From the NCBI GenBank assembly GCA_024763115.1, contig JANTGB010000008.1, positions 1-18,187 of the forward strand: a stretch of DNA of 18,187 nucleotides, given 5' to 3'. This DNA comes from Desulfobulbaceae bacterium. Its GTDB lineage: Bacteria; Desulfobacterota; Desulfobulbia; Desulfobulbales; SURF-16. Under the pieces are notes generated by a model. That model was given only the letters and a program-made list of their open reading frames with translations, searched no databases and was not told the origin of the DNA. Made by a program: the position numbers and the translations under genes. Each line of letters begins with the position of its first letter. Position 1 is the first letter of the stretch. This document shows, one piece after another, positions 1-8,107 of this stretch.

Positions 1-155
1 CTTACCTGTTCATTCGGAGTCTCGTTCCTCGCTTACCTGTGCCTGCGCAGCATACTGGTGCTATTCAAGCAGGCTCAAATGGGCAAAGATGAGGTGCCGG
101 CGAACGCTTACAAATTTACTTATGGTGTGAAGCTTTAGGGCAGTTTAACAGTGAC
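1..155. other. Left-edge stretch: inverted repeat unit and possible tail of an unidentified ORF
   Basis: Positions 1-39 contain CTTACCTG twice (1-8 and 32-39) around CGGAGTCTCG. This is the reverse complement of the AGGTAAGCG...AGACTCC repeat unit that forms the tandem array at the right edge of the window. A + strand frame is open from base 1 to a TAG at 136-138 (45 codons) and ends in residues DEVPANAYKFTYGVKL. It runs through the repeat, has no recognisable domain, and 45 open codons is not significant, so it could be chance or the tail of a gene overwritten by the repeat. A GCCTGC/GCAGGC inverted repeat lies at 41-46 and 69-74. No gene is claimed here. Confidence 0.4.
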
Positions 156-203
156 AAAATTTAAAATTTAAACTTGACATTTAATTACAGCCTGTTGTGT
201 AAT
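156..203 (+). promoter_or_regulatory. Sigma-70 promoter of the chemosensory operon
   Basis: A perfect -35 hexamer TTGACA lies at 174-179 and a -10-like TGTAAT (5 of 6 consensus) at 198-203, with an 18-bp spacer. The 17 bases before the -35 are almost pure A/T (AAATTTAAAATTTAAA) and resemble an UP element. Transcription would start near 210, about 45 nt before the ParA start codon. It is the best promoter-like sequence before the twelve-gene run. The call rests on sequence match alone. Confidence 0.6.
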
Positions 204-254
204 GATTCTGAGGTGTACGTTTAAGAGGTTGGTTTTATAGATTTTCAAGGATAT

Positions 255-1055
255 ATGGCCCGGTTAATTGCGTTTGCCAACAGAAAGGGAGGAAGCGGAA
301 AAACCACAGCAGCGGTTCATGTTGCTGCGGGCCTGGCTGATCTTGACTGCCGGGTGTTGCTTATTGATGTTGATCCCCAGGCCCATGCCGGTCTCTGGTT
401 CGGCATTTCCAGCCGGGAAAACCGGGGCCGGGGGCTTTATCGGCTCTTGACTGCTGAGGAAAAATCTCCCCTTTCCCTGGTGGCAAAAACCGGGCGCGGC
501 AATCTTGATGTCCTGGCCGGAGGTCCGGGGCTGACTGAATATGAAGCGGAAAACAGTCATAAAAGAGGTGCGGTTTACGAACTTGCCCGGCTTATCGCCC
601 CCTATTTTGCTCATTATGATTATCTTATTTTTGATACCCCGCCCACGGTCGGGCTGTTGATGCTGTCAGTGCTTACCGCCACCCGCTGGATTCTCCTTCC
701 CCTGCCCATGCAGTTTCTGGCTATGGAAGGTCTGGCCGAGATGGTCAGGCTGCTCTATAAAATTAATGCCTCGGGCAACAAGAGCCTGCGTTTAAAAGGC
801 ATTATCCCGGTTATGTATGATAAACGTTTAAAAATTTCCAGCAATATACAAAAAGAGGTAGCCAGGGTATTTGGCGACAAAATTCTCCTGCCCGGCGTCA
901 GGCCCACGGTAAAGCTGGCTGAGGCCCCCAGTTTCAAACAGACTGTGTTTGAATATGCCCCGGCCTGCACTGCGGCTCTTGATTATCGACGGCTGGCTAA
1001 ACATATTAAAGAGCTTAGGGGAGCCGGCGAAGACTCCGTAAAAAGGACTGAATGA
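255..1055 (+). CDS. ParA/MinD-family ATPase, likely chemoreceptor-array positioning protein
   Basis: This 266-residue protein is a ParA-type P-loop ATPase. The deviant Walker A motif is KGGSGKTT (residues 11-18, signature Lys11), Walker A' is LLIDVDPQ (35-42), Walker B is LIFDTPP (124-130), and the C-terminal RPTVKLAEAPSFKQ segment (216-229) matches the conserved 'LSEAPS' region of Soj/ParA. ParA proteins bind DNA non-specifically as ATP dimers and move cargo when a partner stimulates hydrolysis. Here no ParB or parS is visible and the gene heads a chemotaxis operon. The family precedents ParC (Vibrio) and PpfA (Rhodobacter) therefore make array positioning the likely role. The ATG at 255 follows AAGGA (247-251) closely. 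It sits one residue before the conserved RLIAFAN start, so the start is well supported. The stop overlaps the next gene (ATGA), indicating translational coupling. Confidence 0.9.
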   Translation: MARLIAFANRKGGSGKTTAAVHVAAGLADLDCRVLLIDVDPQAHAGLWFGISSRENRGRGLYRLLTAEEKSPLSLVAKTGRGNLDVLAGGPGLTEYEAENSHKRGAVYELARLIAPYFAHYDYLIFDTPPTVGLLMLSVLTATRWILLPLPMQFLAMEGLAEMVRLLYKINASGNKSLRLKGIIPVMYDKRLKISSNIQKEVARVFGDKILLPGVRPTVKLAEAPSFKQTVFEYAPACTAALDYRRLAKHIKELRGAGEDSVKRTE

Positions 1056-1387
1056 ACAAGGTGATCGGCACAACTCTTTCCGAGCTTTTAAGCGATGAGG
1101 TTAAGCCGCCTGCGGCGCAGAAGCAGGAGATTAAGCAAAGGATTGAACAATTCTTTCAGGAAGGTCTGGCCGACCTGAAAAAAGAAAAATTTATGCAGGC
1201 CGCCGTCAAAATCGGGGCTGTTGTTCTTCTTGCCCCTGATCATGTCAAGGCCTTAAATAACCTGGCAGTGGCCTATTATAACCTGGAAGAAAAAGAAGAA
1301 TGCATCTCCATCCTGCACCGGCTTCTTGAACTTGAACCGGATAACACTATAGCCCGTGAAAATCTCCAGGCTCTGCTTGATGACTGA
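1052..1387 (+). CDS. Small TPR-repeat protein
   Basis: This 111-residue protein has about two tetratricopeptide repeats (roughly residues 33-64 and 65-98). The repeat signature residues include ALNNLAVAYYNL (67-78) and LLELEPDN (91-98). The first 30 residues are charged and helical. There is no signal peptide or membrane segment, so it should be cytosolic. TPRs are protein-binding scaffolds and frequently dock onto Hsp70 tails or other partners. Here the gene sits between parA and an Hsp70-like gene and overlaps parA by four bases (ATGA), so the three products are probably made together. A role as adaptor between the ATPase, the Hsp70-like protein and the receptor array is an inference. The sequence itself shows only the repeats. 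The AAGG (1043-1046) before the start is a reasonable ribosome site. Confidence 0.8.
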   Translation: MNKVIGTTLSELLSDEVKPPAAQKQEIKQRIEQFFQEGLADLKKEKFMQAAVKIGAVVLLAPDHVKALNNLAVAYYNLEEKEECISILHRLLELEPDNTIARENLQALLDD

Positions 1388-1410
1388 TAATTGACAGCTG
1401 ATAAAAAGAC

Positions 1411-2892
1411 ATGAAAGAAATAATTTTAGGCATAGATCTCGGCACCACCAATTCCCTGGTTTCCTGTATGGAGAAGGATCAAGTAGAGGTGCTGGTTAAT
1501 GAACGGGGTTCCCGGCTCACGCCGTCCGTGGTTTCCTTCAGCCGGGAGGGCCAGGTTATTGTCGGGGAAATAGCCCGTAACCAGGCAGTGTTGAACAATG
1601 ATGTCACCATCAGTAACTGTAAAAGAAAAATCGGTTCCGATTATCAGTTTAATATCCAGGGCCGTGATTTCTCAGCCATTGAGATTTCCGCCCTGATCAT
1701 CCGTAAACTGAAAAATACAGCGGCAGAACGTCTGGGCCGACCAGTCACCAAAGCCATAATCACGGTTCCGGCCCATTTTAACGAAAAACAGCGGCAGCAC
1801 ACCATAAAAGCCGCCATGATGGCCGAAATCGAGGTGATCAGGCTGCTTAATGAACCTACTGCCGCCGCCATTGCCTACGGCCTTTATCATAATGAACAGG
1901 CCCATCTGCTGGTTATTGATATCGGCGGCGGCACAACCGACATTACCCTGATGGACTTTAAAGACTCTCTGTTTACCGTCAAGGGCGTCAGCGGTTCCAG
2001 TCGCCTGGGCGGAGTTGATCTTGACCTGAAGATAGTGGACTGGCTGGCAAAAAAATTTGAGCAGGAGCATGGGATTAAATTAAAAGATGATCCCATTGCC
2101 TGCCAGCAGCTCATTATCCAGGCTGAACAGGCCAAGATTGATCTCTCCCAGACGGAAATGGTAGAAATTTTCATCCCGTTTATCAGCGGCACGGCAGACG
2201 GCCCCCTGCATCTGCGCCGGACTCTGACCAGAAAAAAGCTGGAAGAATTGAACAGCGGATTTTTTGATAAATTAAGTCAACTGATAAACAGCATCATTAC
2301 CGATAATAATCTTACTCCGGACTGGTTGACTGACGTGGTATTTGTCGGCGGAGTAACCAGAATGCCCCGAATCAGGGACATTGTCCAAGAGCTTATTCCC
2401 ACCGGAGTCATATGGCGCGACCTGAATCCTGATGAAGCCCCGGTTTTAGGCGCTGGAGCCCTGGCTGGAAAATTTTCCCGGCAAAATAATAAAAACTTTA
2501 TTTTCAAAGACATAACCGCCAATGAACTGGGAATTGAGGATCATCACGGTAAATTTATTTCTTTAATTAAAAAGGGGACGGTTTACCCGACTTCAGCCAC
2601 CCGGCTCTTTACCACCATGGACAGGCAAAAGGAAATAACAATTCATCTTCTCCAGAAAACCGGGGAGGGAGAAATCGTCTCGCTGGGTTCCTTCAGCATG
2701 ACCGATCTTCCGGCTAAACCTGCCGGAGAACTGCCCATTGATGTAACCATTGCCATTAACGAAAGCGGCCTGATCAAGGTTTCAGCCCTTGACCTTGAAA
2801 GCGGCAACGAACAGTTTATTACCGAAAGGGCTGATCAACCATGGGATAATGAAGGATATGCCAGACGGGGCACCGGCCTGGAAGTTGTTTAA
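1411..2892 (+). CDS. Hsp70/DnaK-like protein lacking the C-terminal lid
   Basis: The 493-residue protein has an almost canonical Hsp70 ATPase domain. It shows phosphate-1 GIDLGTTNS (7-15), catalytic Lys71 in CKRKIG, EPTAAAIAYG (148-157), phosphate-2 DIGGGTTDIT (170-179) and adenosine motif VFVGGVTRMP (310-319). The interdomain linker (about 362-370, NFIFKDITA) departs from the DnaK DVLLLD consensus. A beta-type substrate domain follows (about 370-475, with ITIHLLQ and LIKVSALDLESG). The protein then stops after about 20 residues. The helical lid of about 130 residues and the EEVD-like tail of DnaK (about 638 residues) are absent. No dnaJ or grpE lies nearby, so this is not the housekeeping chaperone. 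Assembly or remodelling of the chemosensory complex is a plausible inferred role. It starts 23 bp after the TPR gene, with a weak ribosome site. Confidence 0.9.
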   Translation: MKEIILGIDLGTTNSLVSCMEKDQVEVLVNERGSRLTPSVVSFSREGQVIVGEIARNQAVLNNDVTISNCKRKIGSDYQFNIQGRDFSAIEISALIIRKLKNTAAERLGRPVTKAIITVPAHFNEKQRQHTIKAAMMAEIEVIRLLNEPTAAAIAYGLYHNEQAHLLVIDIGGGTTDITLMDFKDSLFTVKGVSGSSRLGGVDLDLKIVDWLAKKFEQEHGIKLKDDPIACQQLIIQAEQAKIDLSQTEMVEIFIPFISGTADGPLHLRRTLTRKKLEELNSGFFDKLSQLINSIITDNNLTPDWLTDVVFVGGVTRMPRIRDIVQELIPTGVIWRDLNPDEAPVLGAGALAGKFSRQNNKNFIFKDITANELGIEDHHGKFISLIKKGTVYPTSATRLFTTMDRQKEITIHLLQKTGEGEIVSLGSFSMTDLPAKPAGELPIDVTIAINESGLIKVSALDLESGNEQFITERADQPWDNEGYARRGTGLEVV

Positions 2893-2909
2893 TTTCTCGT
2901 TTTTCTTTT

Positions 2910-2936
2910 CTTCGTGTCCTTCATGCCCTTCATGGT
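2910..2936 (+). repeat. Three tandem imperfect 9-mers before the receptor gene
   Basis: Three consecutive nonamers, CTTCGTGTC, CTTCATGCC and CTTCATGGT, follow a pyrimidine run (2893-2909) in the 101-bp gap between the Hsp70-like gene and the receptor gene. A perfect Shine-Dalgarno AAGGAGG follows at 2981-2987, six bases from the receptor ATG. The function of the nonamers is unknown; they may be a degraded dispersed repeat. Confidence 0.5.
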
Positions 2937-2993
2937 AAAAAGTTTTCATAAAATCATTATTGAGTAAAGATTAAAATCAAAAGGAGGCACTAC

Positions 2994-5234
2994 ATGGCAC
3001 GCAAACTCGCCCGACCATCGGGTAATACCGGGATAGTCGCCCATCAGGACGACTCGGCAAACCTGACCGCCAAGAGAGAACAGGCCAAAAAACTGGCCAA
3101 ACAAAAGGCCAAGGCCAGAACCCTGGCTAAGCAGCAGGCCAATGCCGAGCGGATTGCCGCAGCCTCTGAGGAATTATCCGCTGCCATTGAACAGGCTAAT
3201 TCCGCTTCCAGTCAACTGGAACAACTGATGGAAGACGTGGCAGGCGCCTCGGAAAACGTTAACCAGAAAGGTGAACTGGTTCAGAATACCGCGGAAACGG
3301 TTACCGGGGCCACGGAAAAGAGTAAAGCACTGACTGAGGAGTACAGCCACACCATTACGGAAATGAACAATAAGTCATCCGATACCTTGAAGGCGGTCTC
3401 TGATCTTGACGCCAGTGTCGGCGCCACCACGGAAAAGGTGCTGGAATCGGCCAAACTCATCAATCAACTTAAGGATAAGGCCGAAAACATAAGTGGTATT
3501 GTCCAGGTTGTTACCAGGATTGCCGATCAGACAAATCTTCTGGCCTTAAATGCTGCCATTGAAGCGGCCAGGGCCGGGGAGCACGGTCGGGGATTTGCCG
3601 TGGTTGCCGATGAGGTTCGTACCCTGGCCGAGGTCTCGGAAAAATCAGCAGATGAAATTAAAAATGTCATTGACCAGTCCCTGACCCAGGTGGAAAAGGT
3701 GGTAAACAGCGTTTTCGGCTTTGAGCATCTTTCCAAGGGCAATCTCCAGAAAATTACTCTTATTACCAGGGCCTGCGATACCATCAAGGGCAATTCCAAC
3801 ACTATTGCCGGAATTGTTACCGATGTTACCGGTAACGTAGAGAAAATTCATCATAATGCCGTGGATGCCAATGACCAGGTTAAGATACTGGTTACAGCGG
3901 TTGAGCAGATTGCCGCCTCCTGTGAAGAGGTCAGCAAGTCAACCAATGAACAGGCCAAGGCCTTTGATGAGGCCAGCGGCGCCTCAACGGAACTGGCCCA
4001 TATGGCGGAAGACCTGAAGAATTCAACCGACATGGAAAAATCATCCGAGGAAGTTGCGGCAGCGGCGGAAGAGCTGTCTGCCACAGTGGAAGAACTTGAT
4101 GCCTCGGCTGAAGAGATTAACGGCGCCATTAACGAAATTTCCTCCGGCTCAATCCAGGTGCATGACTCCCTGGAATCAATTCATACAACTTTTAAAAATA
4201 CCCAAAACGAACTTAATACCCTGGTTGAAGAATGGGGGCATATCACTGAAATAGGCCACAGCACCAGGGATCAGCTGGAAATCGTCAAGGCCCTGGATCA
4301 TATTATTTTTATTCAGGAACTGGAAGAGTGTATAAAAAACAACACTACTTTCAGGGGACAGCTTGATCCCGGCAAATGCGCCTTTGGCCGCTGGTATGCC
4401 AATTATCAGCCCGAAGATGAAGAGGAAGAAAAGGCCTACAACGAAATAAAAGAACCCCATGATGCCGTCCATCACGGTGCGGCTGAGGCCATTGAGCTCC
4501 TGAAAGAGGGGAATGTCCAGGAGGCCAAGATCGTTCTTGAAGAAAAGGTCAAACCGGCAGTGGAAATGTTTAAAAAACATTTCCGTATCTTCCATCACGG
4601 CATAGAGATGATGGCGGACGGTATTTTGAATACCACGACCGCCAACCAGACCATTATTGAAGAGGTTATTGAGCTGGACAAGGAATTTTCCAAGGTTACC
4701 AAGATAATCGAAACCATCAACAATGTCTCCATCCAGACCAATATGCTGGCGGTTAACGGCCATATTGAAGCGGCCCGGGCCGGAGAATTCGGTCGCGGTT
4801 TTTCGGTGGTGGCCGGCGATATTCGTTCTCTTGCTAATGAAAGCGCCGAAAACGCCGATAAAATGCGTGATATCTTAGGTGATATGCATGAACAGGTTGC
4901 GGTTGTCCGGGCTGAACTGGGCAATATTACCGCCATGATCCAGACCCAGATTGATAAGGCCGGACTGGCGGTTGATAACCTGACCGGCATTACTGCTTTT
5001 CTCCGCGAAGCCGTTGATCTGCGCCGGAAAAATCAGCATGAAGCTGAAATAACCACCTCTGAGGCGGAACAGGCAATTAAAGCGGTTGGCGAAGGCCTGC
5101 AGGATGTGGAATCCCTTAAACAAAATGCCGAGGAAGCGGCCCATGCGGCTGACGAGCAGATTAAGGGACTAAAAGAAATAGCCCAGACCGCCGAGGACGT
5201 AGCCAGTCTGGCAGATGAAATGCAGAATGGCTAA
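2994..5234 (+). CDS. Soluble tandem chemoreceptor, MCP-CZB-MCP
   Basis: This 746-residue methyl-accepting protein has no membrane segment, so it is cytoplasmic. Hairpin tip 1 is at residues 176-212 (NLLALNAAIEAARAGE, GRGFAVVADEVR). Tip 2 is at 578-614 (NMLAVNGHIEAARAGE, GRGFSVVAGDIR). Between them is a chemoreceptor zinc-binding (CZB) domain, about 430-535. Candidate ligands are His436, Cys462 (in KCAFGRWY), His489 and His493; the 27- and 4-residue spacings match those known for CZB proteins. Methylation-like segments include AASEELSA (56-63) and AAAAEELSA (355-363). With the CZB removed, the two arms of hairpin 2 are about equal (roughly 142 and 149 residues), suggesting the sensor is inserted into a receptor arm. 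Residues 27-47 are Lys/Arg/Ala-rich. The C-terminus lacks a CheR-tethering pentapeptide. CZB domains sense zinc or oxidants in other bacteria; the ligand here is unknown. Confidence 0.93.
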   Translation: MARKLARPSGNTGIVAHQDDSANLTAKREQAKKLAKQKAKARTLAKQQANAERIAAASEELSAAIEQANSASSQLEQLMEDVAGASENVNQKGELVQNTAETVTGATEKSKALTEEYSHTITEMNNKSSDTLKAVSDLDASVGATTEKVLESAKLINQLKDKAENISGIVQVVTRIADQTNLLALNAAIEAARAGEHGRGFAVVADEVRTLAEVSEKSADEIKNVIDQSLTQVEKVVNSVFGFEHLSKGNLQKITLITRACDTIKGNSNTIAGIVTDVTGNVEKIHHNAVDANDQVKILVTAVEQIAASCEEVSKSTNEQAKAFDEASGASTELAHMAEDLKNSTDMEKSSEEVAAAAEELSATVEELDASAEEINGAINEISSGSIQVHDSLESIHTTFKNTQNELNTLVEEWGHITEIGHSTRDQLEIVKALDHIIFIQELEECIKNNTTFRGQLDPGKCAFGRWYANYQPEDEEEEKAYNEIKEPHDAVHHGAAEAIELLKEGNVQEAKIVLEEKVKPAVEMFKKHFRIFHHGIEMMADGILNTTTANQTIIEEVIELDKEFSKVTKIIETINNVSIQTNMLAVNGHIEAARAGEFGRGFSVVAGDIRSLANESAENADKMRDILGDMHEQVAVVRAELGNITAMIQTQIDKAGLAVDNLTGITAFLREAVDLRRKNQHEAEITTSEAEQAIKAVGEGLQDVESLKQNAEEAAHAADEQIKGLKEIAQTAEDVASLADEMQNG

Positions 5235-5257
5235 GACCCTATCCGGAGAAATTTAAA

Positions 5258-6928
5258 ATGGATTCCATACAAGATCAAGCTACGAATACCGACAGCAGCC
5301 AGATGGTCCTGTTTCGTCTGGCCCAGGAGCAGTTTGCCCTGGAAATCCAGCGAGTTAAGGAGATAGTCAGGCCGCCGGATACAACCAGGCTGCCGAAATC
5401 ACCGGCCTACATCAGTGGTATCGCCAATCTTCGCGGTAATATTCTCCCCATTCTCGACACCAGGCAGCGGCTTGCCCTGGAAATCTCGGAGCCTACTGAA
5501 CAGAGTCGTGTCCTGGTAACTGAAATTGCCGGTCATCTCATGGGCCTGCTGGTTGACTCGGTTCTGACGGTCAAGGAGGTTGAGGCTGAGTCAATCAAAC
5601 CTCCGCCTCCGGCGGTGCAAAACGTGGATCATGAATATTTATCAGGTGTTATCCAGAAAGATGAAGAACCGCTGACCATGATCTTAAACGTCGACCAGGT
5701 TGCCAGACTGCAAATTGAAGCTGTTGACAGCCAGGTCGCTCGTCAGGGACTCCAGACCGGCAGTGAAGAAAAAAAACAAAATACCACAATTGAGGAAATT
5801 CAACTGGTCACCTTTTCCCTGGGCGAGGAAGACTATGCCTTTGAGGTGGAAACCGTGCAGGAGATAATGAGGGTCGGCAATATTGCCGATGTTCCTAATG
5901 CTCCCCCTCACATAAAGGGCCTGATTACCGTGCGTGACACGGTAATGCCGACTTTTGATTTAAGAACCCTGCTTAATCTCAGTCACGAGACAGACGATGA
6001 ACATGAAAGGATTCTCATCGTTGAAACCGGAGAATTTACCCTGGGAATGATTGTCGATCAGGTGCGGGAGGTCAGGCGTTATCCCAAAAGCATTATTCAA
6101 AGTCCGCCTGACAGTGAAGATGCCCATGAGTTAAAGGGTATTGTCAAGGTGGATAACGGCAAAAAGCTGATTATGATTCTTCATCAGGAAATGCTGCTGT
6201 CGGATGATGAAAACCAGTCAATTACTCAATGGATGGATAGTGAAGGAATGAACGTAATGGAAGAAAATAATGACCGGCAACCGGGTGGCGGGGAACAGGC
6301 CATGGCCGATGAGGTGCAGCTGGTAACCTTTAATATCGGTGATGAGGAATATGGAATTTATATTACCCGGATTCAGGAAATCAACAGGTTGGGCAAAATA
6401 ACTAAACTGCCGAAATCTCCTGATTTTATCGAGGGGGTGACCAACCTGCGGGGCGAGGTCATTCCGGTAATAGATACCCGGAAACGTTTTGGCCTGGAAC
6501 TAAAGGATAATGACGACCGCACCAGAATTATCATTGTTGACATGGCCGGGAAAAAAACCGGGCTCATTGCTGATCGGGTTAATGAAGTCCTGCGCCTGCC
6601 CACCGGTAATATATCTCCTCCTCCTCCGGTTATGTCGGCCCGCTCAGAGGCCCAGTTCCTCTCCGGCATCGGCAAGCTGGACAATGGGGAAAGGATGGTA
6701 CTGCTGCTTGACGCTGAAAAAATTCTAAATATCAAGGAACAGGAGGCTCTGCGGCAGATAGGTGAAGATTCAGGGGCTGATAAAAAATATGAAAAACCGG
6801 CAAAAAAAAAGGATGCGGCCAAGAAAAAAACAGCCGTAAAAAAGAGTTCGACCAAAGTGAAGACAACCAAGGGGAAAGCAGCGGCTAAGAAAAAGGCCGA
6901 GAAGAAAAAATTAACCATTGCCGAATAG
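5258..6928 (+). CDS. Triple-domain CheW coupling protein with lysine-rich tail
   Basis: The 556-residue protein has three CheW domains at about 14-152, 180-315 and 352-492. CheW links receptor tips to CheA. The conserved NLRG loop is present in domain 1 (57-60) and domain 3 (396-399), but in domain 2 the equivalent residues are TVRD (224-227). The middle domain may therefore have lost or changed one contact. Residues 509-551 are almost entirely Lys, Ala and Thr, like histone-H1-type or AlgP-type tails. Such a tail is not part of ordinary CheW and could bind nucleic acid or acidic membrane (inference). Several CheW modules in one chain could join the two hairpin tips of the upstream receptor or cross-link CheA units. 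It starts 23 bp after the receptor gene, with GGAG at 5245-5248. Confidence 0.95.
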   Translation: MDSIQDQATNTDSSQMVLFRLAQEQFALEIQRVKEIVRPPDTTRLPKSPAYISGIANLRGNILPILDTRQRLALEISEPTEQSRVLVTEIAGHLMGLLVDSVLTVKEVEAESIKPPPPAVQNVDHEYLSGVIQKDEEPLTMILNVDQVARLQIEAVDSQVARQGLQTGSEEKKQNTTIEEIQLVTFSLGEEDYAFEVETVQEIMRVGNIADVPNAPPHIKGLITVRDTVMPTFDLRTLLNLSHETDDEHERILIVETGEFTLGMIVDQVREVRRYPKSIIQSPPDSEDAHELKGIVKVDNGKKLIMILHQEMLLSDDENQSITQWMDSEGMNVMEENNDRQPGGGEQAMADEVQLVTFNIGDEEYGIYITRIQEINRLGKITKLPKSPDFIEGVTNLRGEVIPVIDTRKRFGLELKDNDDRTRIIIVDMAGKKTGLIADRVNEVLRLPTGNISPPPPVMSARSEAQFLSGIGKLDNGERMVLLLDAEKILNIKEQEALRQIGEDSGADKKYEKPAKKKDAAKKKTAVKKSSTKVKTTKGKAAAKKKAEKKKLTIAE

Positions 6929-6971
6929 TTATCCGGTTTGCTGCTTCCCAAAACAGGATTAGACCCTTTTT

Positions 6972-8051
6972 ATGAAAAAAATTTCTGTTCTCATAGCCGA
7001 TGACTCCGCCCTGATGCGCAAAACCCTGCGGGCCGTTATTGACCGAGATCCGGCCCTGAAGGTTGCGGCAATTGCCCGGGACGGCCTTGACGCCGTGGAT
7101 AAAGCCAGGCAGCTCAAACCTGATGTGGTTACCATGGATATCAATATGCCGGGCATGGACGGGATTACGGCCATGCAGATGATTGTCGATGAAAAGCTGG
7201 CCCAGGTAATCATGGTCTCCTCTCTGACCCAGGAGGGGGCGACATCCACCTTTGAGGCCCTGGAGCTTGGTGCCTTTGACTATATCGGCAAACCAGGCGG
7301 CACGGTAAGCGCTGATCTTGCTTCTGTTGCCAAAGAAATAACCGAAAAAATAAAGGCGGCTGCCTGGGGCTCAAAACGAATCATAAGCCATCACAAACCG
7401 CAAGCCACAACAAAACCACGGTGGAAATCAAGCCTGCGATACCTCTCAAGGTCAACCGGCAAACAGATTAAGGGGCCGGGTTTTATGGGGGTAGCTATCG
7501 GCATTTCCACCGGAGGACCGCGAACCATTATGGATGTTCTGCCCCTGCTGCCGAAAAATTTAAATGCCTCTGTGTTCCTGGTACAGCACATGCCGCCGGG
7601 ATTTACCGCCTCCTTTGCCTCCCGGCTGAACGATGCCTGTCAAATGAACTGCCTGGAGGCCCAGCCCGGCACTGTTATCCGGCCCGGCAATATTTATTTA
7701 GGCAAAGGAGGGCTGCACATGACATTTTATCGCAAGTCGGCAAAAGACATAATTTTACGAACCCCTAACTCCCCTGAACATACCTTTATGCCTTCTGTTG
7801 ATGTCATGATGGAGTCGGCCCTGAAGGCATTCGGGGTTGATCTGCTGGGAATTCTAATGACCGGCATGGGCTCTGACGGAGCCGAAGCCCTGGCCCAGAT
7901 AAATGAACAGGGGGGAAGAACCATTGCCGAAGACGAGGACTCGGCCATTGTTTTCGGCATGCCCAAGGCCGCAATTGACCGGGGCGCGGCACAGCAGATC
8001 CTGCCGAGCTGGGATATTGCCCAGGCAATTATTGATATTGTCGGAGCGTAA
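6972..8051 (+). CDS. CheB, receptor methylesterase response regulator
   Basis: CheB removes methyl groups from glutamates on chemoreceptors, and deamidates glutamines, when its receiver is phosphorylated by CheA. The receiver (residues 4-125) has acidic pair Asp10/Asp11, phospho-acceptor Asp56 (TMDINMPGMDG), and Lys107 in the GKPGG loop. A linker of about 45 basic residues leads to the methylesterase domain (170-357). Its catalytic triad is visible as Ser179 (GISTGG), His206 (VQHMPPGFT) and Asp302 (MGSDGAEA). The length of 359 is normal. It works against CheR (10933-11769) in the same operon. The 43-bp gap upstream has only a weak ribosome site, but the conserved KKISVLIADDS start makes ATG 6972 secure. 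Confidence 0.97.
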   Translation: MKKISVLIADDSALMRKTLRAVIDRDPALKVAAIARDGLDAVDKARQLKPDVVTMDINMPGMDGITAMQMIVDEKLAQVIMVSSLTQEGATSTFEALELGAFDYIGKPGGTVSADLASVAKEITEKIKAAAWGSKRIISHHKPQATTKPRWKSSLRYLSRSTGKQIKGPGFMGVAIGISTGGPRTIMDVLPLLPKNLNASVFLVQHMPPGFTASFASRLNDACQMNCLEAQPGTVIRPGNIYLGKGGLHMTFYRKSAKDIILRTPNSPEHTFMPSVDVMMESALKAFGVDLLGILMTGMGSDGAEALAQINEQGGRTIAEDEDSAIVFGMPKAAIDRGAAQQILPSWDIAQAIIDIVGA

Positions 8052-8107
8052 CAAGTTACAGTTCGGTGGTTTTCTCAATTATGAGTTTTAAGGTGTGAGC
8101 AGTTGAT

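Noticed and set aside
1..138. C-terminal fragment of an upstream gene
   Set aside because: Forty-five open codons that run through a dispersed repeat and show no family motif are not enough to call a gene; kept only as a note.
1390..1425. Internal promoter before the Hsp70-like gene (TTGACA at 1390-1395)
   Set aside because: No acceptable -10 element is found at 16-18 bp, so the match to the -35 alone is likely chance.
4176..4763. 195-residue - strand open frame opposite the receptor gene
   Set aside because: It lies entirely antisense to a well-supported coding region, has no recognisable domain, and reflects the codon composition of the + strand gene.
6373..6951. 192-residue - strand open frame opposite the CheW gene
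   Set aside because: Its Phe/Ala-rich hydrophobic start is simply the antisense of the lysine-rich tail; it is not an independent membrane protein.
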